Below, piece after piece: positions 7,900-16,938 of a stretch of 64,000 nt of DNA (position 1 is its first letter; the number at the start of each line of letters is the position of its first letter). A model generated the notes under the pieces. The model worked only from the letters and a program-made list of their open reading frames with translations, was not told the DNA's origin and made no database searches. The stretch covers positions 2,542,001-2,606,000 of the forward strand of contig NZ_CP129111.1 of the NCBI RefSeq assembly GCF_030407165.1, in the 5' to 3' direction. The position numbers and the translations under genes were made by a program. Source of the DNA: Fontisubflavum oceani. GTDB taxonomy: Bacteria; Pseudomonadota; Alphaproteobacteria; Rhodobacterales; Rhodobacteraceae.

Positions 7900-9057
7900 A
7901 TGTCGCGCAAGCGTCCTCACGGTGCCGGCCCGTTCCCCAGACCCGTCGCGCCGGTGACCCCGGTTTCGACCCCGCCTGTTGAACGTAACCCCGCACCCAA
8001 ATCACGCCCGGATCCGGCGGATCTTTATGCTGCGCTGGATTTGGGCACCAACTCGTGTCGCATGTTGATTGCTCAACCCAAGGGCAATCAATTGCATGTG
8101 GTGGATTCCTTTTCCAAATCGGTGCAGTTGGGTCAGGGTTTGGAGGCTTCGGGGCGGCTCTCGCGCAGTTCGATGGCGCGCGCGGTTGGGGCGTTGAAAA
8201 TCTGCCAGCGGAAATTGGCGAAACATCATGTGCGAAGCGCACGGCTTGTGGCGACCGAAGCCTGCCGTCGGGCGGTCAACGCGGATGATTTCATCGCCGT
8301 GGTGAAGCGCGACACGGGGCTGGAGTTGGAGATTATTGAGCCGGAGGAGGAGGCGCGCCTCGCGGTTGTCTCTTGCGCGCCTTTGGTGTCGACCCGGACC
8401 GAGCAATTGTTGGTGGTCGATATCGGCGGCGGGTCGACGGAGCTGGTCTGGATCGATCTGAGCCGAGTGCCCGCCTTGGAACGGCCACGGGCGATTATGC
8501 GGCTGCATCATGGCTTCGATCACAAAGACAGTGTGTTCCCACGCGCCAAGGTGGTGGATTGGATCTCCGTGCCTTTGGGGGTGGCGACGCTGAAAGACAT
8601 GTATTCGGATGTGGCGGACGATTCCGGGCGCTTTGCGCTGATGAGTTGGTACTTCGAAGAGCAATTGGCGGCGTTTTCGCCCTATGACGATGCGGCGGAT
8701 CAGGCGCGGGAAGGATTTCAGATCATCGGGACCAGCGGTACGGTGACCACCGTGGCGGCGAGCCATCTGGGTCTTCGGCGCTATGACCGGAATAAGGTGG
8801 ATGGGTTGCGGATGACCTCGGATCAGATCGATACGGTCATTCAAGGCTATCTGAGCCTGGGCCCCGATGGACGACGGCGCGACCCGCGGATTGGGCGCGA
8901 CCGGCAAACGCTGATCATGTCGGGGGCGGCGATTTTGCAGGCCCTGTTGCGGGCCTGGCCGACGGACCGGTTGAGCGTGGCGGATCGGGGGCTGCGTGAG
9001 GGGTTGCTTTATGCCCAGATGTCGTCAGATGGGGTGTTGGAGGACGGGCCGCTTTGA
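7900..9057 (+). CDS. Ppx/GppA family phosphatase (exopolyphosphatase/pppGpp hydrolase-like)
   Basis: The family hydrolyses polyphosphate or the pentaphosphate alarmone. The 385-residue protein has the ASKHA phosphate-binding motifs: YAALDLGTNSCRMLI near residue 47 and LVVDIGGGSTELVWI in the middle, with IGTSGTVTT further on. The start at 7900 is preceded by GGAGGGG at a good distance; the 40 residues before the domain are proline-rich and likely disordered. It is transcribed away from the one-carbon unit, with 236 bases between the two start codons. Whether it acts on polyphosphate or pppGpp cannot be told from the sequence. Confidence 0.92.
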   Translation: MSRKRPHGAGPFPRPVAPVTPVSTPPVERNPAPKSRPDPADLYAALDLGTNSCRMLIAQPKGNQLHVVDSFSKSVQLGQGLEASGRLSRSSMARAVGALKICQRKLAKHHVRSARLVATEACRRAVNADDFIAVVKRDTGLELEIIEPEEEARLAVVSCAPLVSTRTEQLLVVDIGGGSTELVWIDLSRVPALERPRAIMRLHHGFDHKDSVFPRAKVVDWISVPLGVATLKDMYSDVADDSGRFALMSWYFEEQLAAFSPYDDAADQAREGFQIIGTSGTVTTVAASHLGLRRYDRNKVDGLRMTSDQIDTVIQGYLSLGPDGRRRDPRIGRDRQTLIMSGAAILQALLRAWPTDRLSVADRGLREGLLYAQMSSDGVLEDGPL

Positions 9058-9188
9058 GGGATTGCGCCCGTGCCTGTGCGGCACGTCGCGGTGGCGGCGC
9101 CCGCGTCAGCCCCTAAAGGGGCCCCCTCGGGCGCGGTGCCTCCGGCGGGGATATTTTTGAAGCAGAGAAGCAGGGACCTGAACGCAAG
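9058..9188 (+). other. GC-rich intergenic spacer
   Basis: This spacer between the Ppx/GppA and rlmE genes contains CCTCCGGCGGGGATATTTTT, a short GC-rich element followed by a T run. I recall similar elements recurring between genes in Rhodobacterales genomes. It may act as a weak terminator. Only one copy is visible in this window. Confidence 0.35.
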
Positions 9189-9910
9189 ATGGCGAAGGGC
9201 ACAAGCGGGCGCGGGCAGCGCGATTTACGGGTGAAGGTGAAAACGGCGCGAGGGCGGAAGCTCAGCTCGACGCTGTGGCTGGAGCGGCAATTGAACGACC
9301 CCTATGTGAAGCGGGCCCAGGCCGAGGGGTATCGCGGGCGGGCCGCGTTTAAAATCTCGGAATTGGATGACAAATACCGGTTTTTGGTTCCGGGCGCGCG
9401 GGTGGTCGATTTGGGCTGCGCGCCTGGCGGATGGTGCCAGGTGGCGATCAAACGGGTCAATGCGCTTGGGGAGAAGCGTGGCAAAGCCGTGGGCCGTGTG
9501 ATTGGGCTGGATTTGCAGGAGGTGGAGCCGATTGCGGGGGCCGAGATTCATCTGCTGGATTTCATGGAAGATGGGGCGGATGATCAGGTGAAGGCGTGGT
9601 TGGGCGGCAAGGCTGATGTGGTGATGAGCGACATGGCGGCGGCCTCTTCGGGGCACAAGCAGACAGATCATTTGCGGATCATGGCGCTTTGTGAGGCGGC
9701 GGCGGAGCTGGCCTTTGACGTGCTGGATGAGGGTGGGACTTTCGTGGCGAAAGTCCTGGCGGGGGCGCCGAGGGCGAGTTGCAAAAGCGCCTGAAGCAAA
9801 GGTTCACCAAGGTTGCGAATGTGAAGCCGGGGGCCAGCCGTGCGGACAGTTCGGAGAAGTTTGTGGTGGCCACTGGGTTCCGAGGTCAATCGGACGAGAC
9901 TGAGGACTGA
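9189..9910 (+). CDS. rlmE: 23S rRNA (uridine-2'-O-)-methyltransferase RlmE, frameshifted
   Basis: Methylates U2552 of 23S rRNA (FtsJ/RrmJ family). The first frame gives KISELDDKYRF, the SAM loop VDLGCAPGGWCQVA, VVMSDMAAAS and FVAKVL, carrying three of the catalytic K-D-K-E residues. It then breaks after a run of five G at 9761-9765. Adding one G restores GGAEGELQKRLKQRF, the last catalytic glutamate in SSEKF, and VVATGFRG, ending at the TGA at 9908-9910, for 240 residues in total. This is the normal family C terminus, so the break is probably a base undercall. The N terminus is basic and suited to RNA contact. guaB follows after about 110 bases. Confidence 0.9.
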
Positions 9911-10018
9911 CGGCAGAAATCCGGGCAAACTTGCGTATCTCCCAGATTTAGGGGTTTCCCTCCGGCGCGCCCCATGAGAAAGACACGTGCCAACTGAAAC
10001 TCCCGCTGGAGGTCCGAG

Positions 10019-11473
10019 ATGGAGATTCGTGAGGCGCTTACCTTTGATGATGTGCTGTTGGTCCCTGGGGCCTCCTCCGTTCTGCCGAGCACGGCGGATA
10101 CGCGTACATATGTGACCGCCTCAATCGCGCTGAACATTCCGCTTCTCAGTTCAGCGATGGATACCGTGACCGAAGCGCGGATGGCGATTGCCATGGCGCA
10201 GGCGGGTGGCATGGGGGTGATCCACCGCAATCTCGATATCGAGCAGCAGGCCCGTGAAGTGCGGCGCGTGAAGCGGTTTGAGAGCGGCGTGGTTTATAAT
10301 CCAATTACGCTGCGACCGGATCAAACGCTGGCCGATGCGAAAGCCTTGCAGGAGCGGTATCGGATCACTGGCTTCCCCGTGGTCGACGAAGATGGCCGGG
10401 TGATGGGCATCGTCACCAATCGCGATATGCGGTTTGCCCGCGATGATGCGACGCCGGTGCGGGTGATGATGACCGCCGAGGATCTGGCGATGCTGGAGGA
10501 GCCAGCGGATTTGGACGAAGCGCGGAGCTTGATGCAGGCGCGGCGGATCGAGAAGCTGTTGGTGGTGAGCAAGGAGGGGCGGCTGACCGGGCTTTTGACG
10601 ATCAAAGACATTGAACAGGCGGTGCTGAACCCGACGGCCTGCAAGGACGAGTTGGGGCGCCTCCGGGTTGCGGCGGCGACGACGGTGGGCGATGCCGGGT
10701 TTGAGCGGTCGGAGGCGCTGGTCGATGCGGGTTGCGATCTGATCGTGATCGATACGGCGCATGGGCATTCCGAGGGCGTCGGCCAGGCCGTTGAACGGGT
10801 CAAGAAGCTGTCGAACGCGGTGCAGGTTGTGGCGGGCAATGTCGCGACCGGAGAAGCGACGCGGGCTTTGATCGGGTCCGGGGCCGATGCGGTGAAGGTC
10901 GGGATTGGACCGGGATCGATCTGCACAACGCGGATCGTGGCTGGGGTCGGCGTGCCACAACTGACCGCGATCATGGATTGTGCCGAGGCGGCAGCAGCGA
11001 CCGGCACACCTGTGATTGCCGATGGCGGCATCAAGTATTCGGGCGATTTTGCCAAAGCGATCGCGGCGGGGGCGCATTGTGCCATGGTCGGCTCGATGAT
11101 TGCCGGAACCGATGAGAGCCCCGGAGAAGTCATTCTCTATCAAGGTCGTAGCTTCAAAAGCTATCGTGGTATGGGCTCACTTGGTGCGATGGCCCGGGGC
11201 TCTGCAGATCGGTATTTTCAGAAAGATGCGGCCAGTGACAAACTGGTGCCTGAGGGGATTGAGGGGCAAGTGCCCTATAAAGGCAGCGCGGGCGCGGTGA
11301 TTCATCAGCTTGTTGGCGGGCTCAGAGCGGCGATGGGCTATACCGGCAGCGCGACCGTTGCTGATATGCGCCAAGGTGCGCAATTCGTTCGGATCACCGG
11401 ATCGGGCCTGAAAGAGAGCCATGTGCATGATGTGCAGATCACTCGTGAAAGCCCAAATTATCGTTTGGGATGA
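10019..11473 (+). CDS. guaB: Inosine-5'-monophosphate dehydrogenase
   Basis: Oxidises IMP to XMP with NAD, the committing step of GMP synthesis. The 484-residue product starts MEIREALTFDDVLLVP. Two CBS domains occupy about residues 93-205 (GFPVVDEDGRVMGIVTNRD and LLVVSKEGRLTGLLTI). The active-site loop GIGPGSICTTR places the catalytic cysteine at residue 302, and SYRGMGSLGAM forms the flap region. A clear ribosome site (TGGAGG) precedes the ATG. Length and motifs are complete. The RsmB-type gene follows 31 bases later. Confidence 0.97.
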   Translation: MEIREALTFDDVLLVPGASSVLPSTADTRTYVTASIALNIPLLSSAMDTVTEARMAIAMAQAGGMGVIHRNLDIEQQAREVRRVKRFESGVVYNPITLRPDQTLADAKALQERYRITGFPVVDEDGRVMGIVTNRDMRFARDDATPVRVMMTAEDLAMLEEPADLDEARSLMQARRIEKLLVVSKEGRLTGLLTIKDIEQAVLNPTACKDELGRLRVAAATTVGDAGFERSEALVDAGCDLIVIDTAHGHSEGVGQAVERVKKLSNAVQVVAGNVATGEATRALIGSGADAVKVGIGPGSICTTRIVAGVGVPQLTAIMDCAEAAAATGTPVIADGGIKYSGDFAKAIAAGAHCAMVGSMIAGTDESPGEVILYQGRSFKSYRGMGSLGAMARGSADRYFQKDAASDKLVPEGIEGQVPYKGSAGAVIHQLVGGLRAAMGYTGSATVADMRQGAQFVRITGSGLKESHVHDVQITRESPNYRLG

Positions 11474-11504
11474 GTGCATTGCGGGCTGATCTTCGAGTTC
11501 TAGC

Positions 11505-12677
11505 ATGACACCTGCAGCCCGCTATGCTGCGGCCATTACCGTGTTGGACCGCTGGCTCGACGGGGTGCCGGTTGAGAAGGCGCTGACCGGATGGGCGAGA
11601 GGCGCGCGCTATGCCGGGTCGAAAGACCGGGCCGCGGTGCGGGATCATGTCTTTGATGTCCTGCGGATGAAGGGGCGTTGCGCCTGGCTTGGTGGGGCAG
11701 AAACGGGTCGGGGCCTGATCCTCGGGCTTCTTCGGTCGCGCGGGGAGGCCCCTGCGGAGGTGTTCACAGGTGATGGATACGCTCCGGCGGCTTTGACGCC
11801 AGAAGAACAAACGCCGCCTGCGGACGATCCAGAGATCGATCTCGATGTGCCGAATTGGCTCATGCCTGCGCTGGAATCCCGGTTTGATCAGAACCTCCCG
11901 CGCGCGCTTGTTGAAATGGGCAAACGCGCGCCGGTCTTTCTTCGTCTCAATCAGAAGAAAACCGATGCGTCTCAGGTGATTGACCGCCTGCGTTTCAGTA
12001 GTGTTGAGGCTATCCAAAGTGCGGGCTGTGCAACTGCCTTAGAAGTGCGCGCGGGCGCCCGGCAACTGCGTCAGGCATCCGCCTATCTTGATGGGCTCGT
12101 GGAGATCCAAGACCTCTCTGTGCAGAGGGCGATGGGGGTCATTGATTGGCCCCTGAAAGGACGGGTCTTGGATTATTGCGCCGGGGGCGGCGGCAAGGCT
12201 CTGGCCATCGCGGCTGTTTCTGACGCGGAGATTACGGTCCATGATGCCCATCCGAAGCGGATGGCAGATATCCCGGCGCGGGCGACGCGGGCAGGGGTCC
12301 GGCTGAACATGCGCGAGACAGACGCTCTCGCAGCTGAGGGGCCGTTCGATTTGGTGCTGTGTGATGTGCCCTGCTCGGGAAGTGGTACATGGCGCCGTGA
12401 TCCGGAGGCAAAATGGTGCCTGACGCCGGATCGATTGGCGGAGTTGTGCCAGCTCCAGGCCGATATTTTGGAGAAGGCGGCGGCGTTGGTTCGGCGCGGA
12501 GGTCGGATCGTCTATATGACCTGCTCGCTGTTTCACGATGAGAATGAAGCGCAGGTCTCTGGCTTCTTGGCGCGCAATCCGGATTGGCGGCAAACGGTCC
12601 AGCATTTCGATACCCCGTTGACCGCATCGGATGGTTTTTTCGTCTCGGAGTTGACGGAGCTCTCAGAGACGCCCTAA
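11505..12677 (+). CDS. RsmB/NOL1-type RNA (cytosine-5) methyltransferase
   Basis: SAM-dependent m5C methyltransferase, probably acting on 16S rRNA. The 390-residue product has an N-terminal NusB-like helical part (about 1-85), a SAM-binding region VLDYCAGGGGKALAIAA near residue 222, and the two family cysteines in DVPCSGSGTWRRDP and YMTCSLFHDENEAQV. The order and spacing of these match RsmB-family enzymes. It follows guaB in the same direction. The exact rRNA target cannot be read from sequence. Confidence 0.9.
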   Translation: MTPAARYAAAITVLDRWLDGVPVEKALTGWARGARYAGSKDRAAVRDHVFDVLRMKGRCAWLGGAETGRGLILGLLRSRGEAPAEVFTGDGYAPAALTPEEQTPPADDPEIDLDVPNWLMPALESRFDQNLPRALVEMGKRAPVFLRLNQKKTDASQVIDRLRFSSVEAIQSAGCATALEVRAGARQLRQASAYLDGLVEIQDLSVQRAMGVIDWPLKGRVLDYCAGGGGKALAIAAVSDAEITVHDAHPKRMADIPARATRAGVRLNMRETDALAAEGPFDLVLCDVPCSGSGTWRRDPEAKWCLTPDRLAELCQLQADILEKAAALVRRGGRIVYMTCSLFHDENEAQVSGFLARNPDWRQTVQHFDTPLTASDGFFVSELTELSETP

Positions 12678-12711
12678 GAATCAAGGATGTGGCGACAATG
12701 AACCGCCGATT

Positions 12712-12726
12712 TTAAGACCCGTTTAA
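12712..12726. promoter_or_regulatory. CtrA-type box upstream of cckA
   Basis: TTAAGACCCGTTTAA is an exact TTAA-N7-TTAA, the core of the alphaproteobacterial CtrA site, although the following base is T where the best consensus has C. It ends 48 bases before the chosen cckA start. CckA controls CtrA phosphorylation, so this would be a feedback site. Chance occurrence is possible, but the region is otherwise GC-rich. Confidence 0.5.
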
Positions 12727-12774
12727 TTATTTGTTTGCGAAATAGGGTGTGACGAATCGGATTGGAGGTTGGCT

Positions 12775-15138
12775 GTGGCGGATCAGGCGGTGGTGCCCGA
12801 GAAGTTAGCTGTGCCGATTGGGGCGGCTTCGCGACAGTCGTGGTTGCTCTTCGGATTGGCAATCGTGTGTGCTGGCCTTGCCTGGTATGTGCCGTCGCAG
12901 GCTGGATCTCTGATGCTGTTCGCGGCTTCTGGCTCTATTATTGCTGTCGCGATGCTGCTGCTGCTGACATCACATTTCCAAGAGAAGCGTGATCGCCGGG
13001 CTTTGGTGCAAGCGGCAGATTTGATCGACCTTGATCCGGCCCCGTGTTTTTGCACCGATGAGTATGGGGCCATTGTGGCTCAAAATCTTTCGGCGACGGA
13101 GCGGTTCGGTGGCCGAATGGGGCAGTCAATGTCCCAGGCTCTGTCTGGCCTGTTGATCAATGCCCCCGCAGCGGTGTTTCGGCAGGAAACCGCCCTGGTG
13201 CGGGAGCGGATGGCGCGCGAAACACTCGTGACACGGCGCGGCCATGTACGCGTGACCGCGCATCGTGTCGGTAAAGGGGCGCTCTGGCGGCTGGATGAGA
13301 GTGTCGAAAGCGCTCATCGCAGTGGTGATCATATCGCGCTGCCGATGATGGTGGTCAGTCCGAATGATACGATTCTGTCGATGAATGATGCGATGCGCGA
13401 CACGCTCGGGCGGCGGGCGCGGAGGCTATCTGAGGTGTTTTTGAAACTGCCCCTCGTGCCGGGGCAGAGGCGGAGCGTTCAGACGGCGACCAAAACCATC
13501 GATGTGCTCCCGGTAGAGGTCAGGGCTGTCGACGGGCGGCGCGAGGTCTACTTGCTCCCTGCGGGTGGTCAGGCCGGCATCAACGATGATGGTGTCGCCG
13601 CGCGGGCCTTTGAGGCACTGCCTGTCGCATTGGTCCATATCGGGGGCGATGGCGAGGTTCTGGCTTTCAACCAACATGCGCAGGCGCTCCTCGGCCTCAC
13701 GCCTGGTGAGGGGCCTTATCTGTCGGACTTGGTCGAAGGTCTCGGACGGCCGGTCGAGGATTGGATCCGCGATACACTTGAGGAACGCATTCCGCATCGC
13801 CCAGAGGTGCTGCGCGCCAAGCGCCGGGAAGAAGACTGTTTTCTCCAAATCACGCTCGGGCGGATCGCCACTAGCAAAGGCCCGTCGCTCTTGGCCGTGC
13901 TTCATGATGCGACAGAGTTGAAAACGCTGGAACAGCAGTTTGTCCAAAGCCAGAAGATGCAGGCGATTGGCGAACTGGCGGGCGGTGTCGCCCATGACTT
14001 TAACAATCTGCTCACTGCGATCACGGGACACTGCGATCTTCTGCTCTTGCGCCATGATCAGGGTGATCCGGATTACGGTGATCTCGTTCAGATCAACCAG
14101 AACGCCAACCGCGCGGCGAGCTTGGTCGGGCAGCTACTTGCCTTCTCTCGGAAGCAGACCTTGCAGCCTGAGCTATTGGATCTGCGAGATACGATGGGGG
14201 AGTTGACCCATCTTCTAAATCGGCTGGTTGGTGAGAAGGTTCAGCTGCACCTGTCTCATGACCCTGCGCTTTTGCCGATCCGCGCAGATCGGCGTCAACT
14301 CGATCAAGTTTTGATGAACATTGTGGTCAATGCGCGGGATGCAATGCCAGACGGCGGTGTCATCGATATCGAAACCCGCATGGTTCGGTTGCCCGAACCC
14401 TTGCGCCGAGACGAAGCAGAAGTTCCTGCCGGACAATATGTCAGCATTCGCGTCAGCGATGAGGGTGTCGGCATTGCACCAGACAAGCTAAGTCGGATTT
14501 TTGAGCCGTTTTATACGACTAAGGGTGTCGGCGAAGGTACGGGTCTGGGATTGTCCATGGTGTATGGGATTATCAAGCAGACCGGTGGCTATATCTTCGC
14601 CGATAGCACCGTGGGGCAAGGAACGACATTCACGATATACTGTCCTGCCCATGATCGCCTCGCAGACGAGTTTTCGTCACCAACAAAAGAGCGGCACACG
14701 TCGCCGGCTGAGCTCAGCGCCATAGATGCTGTCTCCGCAACCACTCAATCTGAACCGCCTGCAGTCAGCCCGACGGATGGCGTTGTCTTATTGGTCGAGG
14801 ACGAAGCCCCGGTTCGGGCCTTCGCCTCGCGAGCCCTCCGGTTGCGAGGGTATACCGTCCTGGAGGCTGAAAATGCTGAAGAGGCTTTGGAAAAACTACG
14901 AGATTCTGCCTTGGCTATCGACGTCTTTGTGACTGATGTTGTGATGCCAGGTATGGATGGGCCGAGTTGGGTTCGGGAAGCGCTAAAGAGCCGTCCTGGA
15001 GTAAAAGTGGTCTTTGTCTCGGGCTATGCCGAAGACGCGTTGGACAAGACCAGCGAAGAGATTCCCAATTCAGTTTTCTTGCCAAAGCCGTTTTCCTTGT
15101 CGGATTTGACAGCAACGGTTCAGCGCCAATTGCATTAG
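12775..15138 (+). CDS. cckA: Hybrid sensor histidine kinase CckA
   Basis: Membrane hybrid kinase/phosphatase at the head of the CckA-ChpT-CtrA phosphorelay. Two membrane segments lie in the first 65 residues. A PAS-like region spans about 70-390. HisKA follows with His407 in ELAGGVAHDFNNLLTAITGH, then an HATPase domain (NIVVNARDAMPDGG, EPFYTTKGVGEGTGLGLSMVYG). A C-terminal receiver domain (VVLLVEDEAPVR) carries Asp721 in FVTDVVMPGMDG and the lysine in LPKPF. The AGGVAHDFNNLLTAI motif, the two-TM start and the fused receiver are the CckA pattern. The GTG at 12775 is preferred because GGAGG lies six bases upstream; a TTG at 12769 would be too close to it. Confidence 0.92.
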   Translation: MADQAVVPEKLAVPIGAASRQSWLLFGLAIVCAGLAWYVPSQAGSLMLFAASGSIIAVAMLLLLTSHFQEKRDRRALVQAADLIDLDPAPCFCTDEYGAIVAQNLSATERFGGRMGQSMSQALSGLLINAPAAVFRQETALVRERMARETLVTRRGHVRVTAHRVGKGALWRLDESVESAHRSGDHIALPMMVVSPNDTILSMNDAMRDTLGRRARRLSEVFLKLPLVPGQRRSVQTATKTIDVLPVEVRAVDGRREVYLLPAGGQAGINDDGVAARAFEALPVALVHIGGDGEVLAFNQHAQALLGLTPGEGPYLSDLVEGLGRPVEDWIRDTLEERIPHRPEVLRAKRREEDCFLQITLGRIATSKGPSLLAVLHDATELKTLEQQFVQSQKMQAIGELAGGVAHDFNNLLTAITGHCDLLLLRHDQGDPDYGDLVQINQNANRAASLVGQLLAFSRKQTLQPELLDLRDTMGELTHLLNRLVGEKVQLHLSHDPALLPIRADRRQLDQVLMNIVVNARDAMPDGGVIDIETRMVRLPEPLRRDEAEVPAGQYVSIRVSDEGVGIAPDKLSRIFEPFYTTKGVGEGTGLGLSMVYGIIKQTGGYIFADSTVGQGTTFTIYCPAHDRLADEFSSPTKERHTSPAELSAIDAVSATTQSEPPAVSPTDGVVLLVEDEAPVRAFASRALRLRGYTVLEAENAEEALEKLRDSALAIDVFVTDVVMPGMDGPSWVREALKSRPGVKVVFVSGYAEDALDKTSEEIPNSVFLPKPFSLSDLTATVQRQLH

Positions 15139-15526
15139 CGGTGGTCCGGGGGCTTTCTCGTGGCGAAGATCGTCTACCGGGCGCTCGGACCAGAGCGGAA
15201 CTTGATAGCTTGCGTCAGGTGTCTTTGACGGACAATCACGATGGTCGGCGCTATCTGAACAGACTCTTCAGCTATGAAACAGCCTTTCTGTTATGGGCCA
15301 GTTTCCAGCCCAAGATGCCCTGGTGTTCAGAGAATCCTGACACCCTCTTGCGATGGCGGATGATGAAAACACGCTTCATCCCAGTTGGGTCGAGAATCGC
15401 GGCGCTGCTATGTGGCAGAAGCGCTGTCTCCAACGCAGCCGTTCCGGCTTTTGGCGGGGCAAAAAGAGCACAAGTTTTGCGTCTAAAACGAGAGTAAATT
15501 GTCGTTTTGTCTCAGTGTTTCCTGCG

Positions 15527-15542
15527 GTAACGCGTCCTTAAC
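15527..15542. promoter_or_regulatory. CtrA-like box (GTAA-N7-TTAAC) upstream of recA
   Basis: GTAACGCGTCCTTAAC differs from TTAA-N7-TTAAC by a single base and ends 140 bases before recA. The spacing is exact. It is weaker evidence than the box before cckA and could be coincidental. Confidence 0.35.
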
Positions 15543-15614
15543 CCTTCTCAAGAAAGACTGGAACGCGCACGATTTTACTTGAAATGTTCTTCTTTTGTGC
15601 GCATCACATATGCA

Positions 15615-15629
15615 GAACAAGAGGCGAAC
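15615..15629. promoter_or_regulatory. SOS box (LexA operator) of recA
   Basis: GAACAAGAGGCGAAC is a perfect GAAC-N7-GAAC direct repeat, the LexA operator described for alphaproteobacteria. It lies 52 bases before the recA start, the expected place for damage-inducible control. Confidence 0.88.
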
Positions 15630-15681
15630 ATAGAGCATCATTGCCGCCCCCATGGCGGTATGAAATAAGGGATCAACACTC

Positions 15682-16767
15682 ATGGCAATGGCGAACCTTC
15701 TGGACATGACCGACCGAAAATCCGCGGATAAGCAAAAAGCGCTCGACAGCGCCCTGGCCCAGATCGAACGCCAGTTCGGCAAGGGCTCGATTATGAAGCT
15801 CGGCGACGAGAATGCCGTTCAAGAGATCGAGGCGACATCGACGGGTTCTCTGGGTCTCGACATCGCGCTTGGGATTGGTGGGCTGCCGAAAGGTCGGGTC
15901 GTTGAGATTTATGGTCCGGAAAGCTCAGGCAAGACCACATTAACCCTGCACGTCGTGGCAGAAGAGCAGAAGAAGGGCGGCGTCTGCGCCTTTGTTGACG
16001 CGGAGCACGCGCTTGATCCGCAATATGCGCGGAAGCTTGGCGTTGATCTGGATGAACTGCTGATCAGTCAGCCGGACACTGGCGAACAGGCGTTGGAGAT
16101 CGTTGATACGCTGGTGCGCTCTGGCGCGGTCAATCTGGTGGTGGTCGACTCGGTCGCAGCGCTTACGCCGAAATCCGAATTGGAAGGCGACATGGGCGAC
16201 AGCTCGGTCGGCGTTCATGCCCGCCTGATGAGCCAGGCCATGCGCAAGCTGACCGGATCGATCAGCCGATCCAACTGCATGGTGATTTTCATTAACCAGA
16301 TCAGGATGAAGATCGGTGTGATGTTTGGCAGCCCGGAGACCACCACGGGCGGCAATGCGCTCAAATTCTACTCCTCTGTCCGGCTCGACATCCGCCGCAT
16401 CGGTGCGCTGAAGGATCGCGACGAAGTGGTCGGCAATGCGACCCGCGTGAAAGTGGTTAAGAACAAAGTGGCGCCGCCGTTCAAACAGGTAGAGTTTGAC
16501 ATCATGTATGGCGAAGGCATTTCCAAAATGGGCGAGCTGCTCGATCTCGGCAACAAGGCCGGTGTGGTTGAGAAATCAGGCTCGTGGTTCTCTTATGGCG
16601 ATGAACGCATTGGCCAGGGCCGGGAAAATGCCAAACAGTTTTTGAAAGATAACCCGGCGATTGCTCTGGAAATCGAAGACAAGATCCGCGCCGCGCATGG
16701 GTTGGATTTTGACATGCCTCCCGGCAGCGCCAAGGCAGGTGCTGATGAGGACATGATCGAAGATTAA
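15682..16767 (+). CDS. recA: Recombinase RecA
   Basis: ATP-dependent DNA strand-exchange protein and co-protease for LexA. The 361-residue product has Walker A GPESSGKT at residues 78-85, AFVDAEHALDPQYARKLG, Walker B LVVVDSVAALTP, INQIRMKIGVMFGSPETTTGGNALKFY (DNA-binding loop 2 region), and an acidic C-terminal tail (GADEDMIED). All family motifs are intact. An SOS box lies upstream and a terminator downstream, so it appears to be a single-gene unit. A second ATG two codons in (MANLL) is an alternative start. Confidence 0.98.
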   Translation: MAMANLLDMTDRKSADKQKALDSALAQIERQFGKGSIMKLGDENAVQEIEATSTGSLGLDIALGIGGLPKGRVVEIYGPESSGKTTLTLHVVAEEQKKGGVCAFVDAEHALDPQYARKLGVDLDELLISQPDTGEQALEIVDTLVRSGAVNLVVVDSVAALTPKSELEGDMGDSSVGVHARLMSQAMRKLTGSISRSNCMVIFINQIRMKIGVMFGSPETTTGGNALKFYSSVRLDIRRIGALKDRDEVVGNATRVKVVKNKVAPPFKQVEFDIMYGEGISKMGELLDLGNKAGVVEKSGSWFSYGDERIGQGRENAKQFLKDNPAIALEIEDKIRAAHGLDFDMPPGSAKAGADEDMIED

Positions 16768-16816
16768 TCATCCCTCGGGCGAAACGCCCGTGTGATCAGC
16801 AAAACGCTGAACCAGG

Positions 16817-16848
16817 AAAGGGCGCGGTGAAACCGGCGCCCTTTTCGT
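16817..16848 (+). terminator. Rho-independent terminator after recA
   Basis: AAAGGGCGC pairs with GCGCCCTTT around a GGTGAAACCG loop region and is followed by TTTTCGTTT. It starts 50 bases after the recA stop codon and before alaS. Confidence 0.8.
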
Positions 16849-16938
16849 TTGGCATTGGCCTATGCATAGATTGTCCTGTGGACAGTCCCCCGGCGCCTCG
16901 CTACATCCAACAGACCAGCCCTAGAAGAGACGCCCGCC

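Larger units (their letters stand above)
15139..15681. other. Intergenic region before recA
   Basis: This is a 543-base stretch with no convincing protein gene in either direction; short open frames here lack ribosome sites and codon bias. The right half holds the recA control elements: a CtrA-like box and an SOS box. The left 390 bases (about 15139-15526) contain nothing I can name and are somewhat less GC-rich than the flanks. An untranslated leader or a small RNA is possible but not shown. Confidence 0.6.

Noticed and set aside
14967..15497. Plus-strand 176-codon frame running from inside cckA into the recA spacer
   Set aside because: The first third is out-of-frame cckA and the rest is low-complexity basic sequence without motif.
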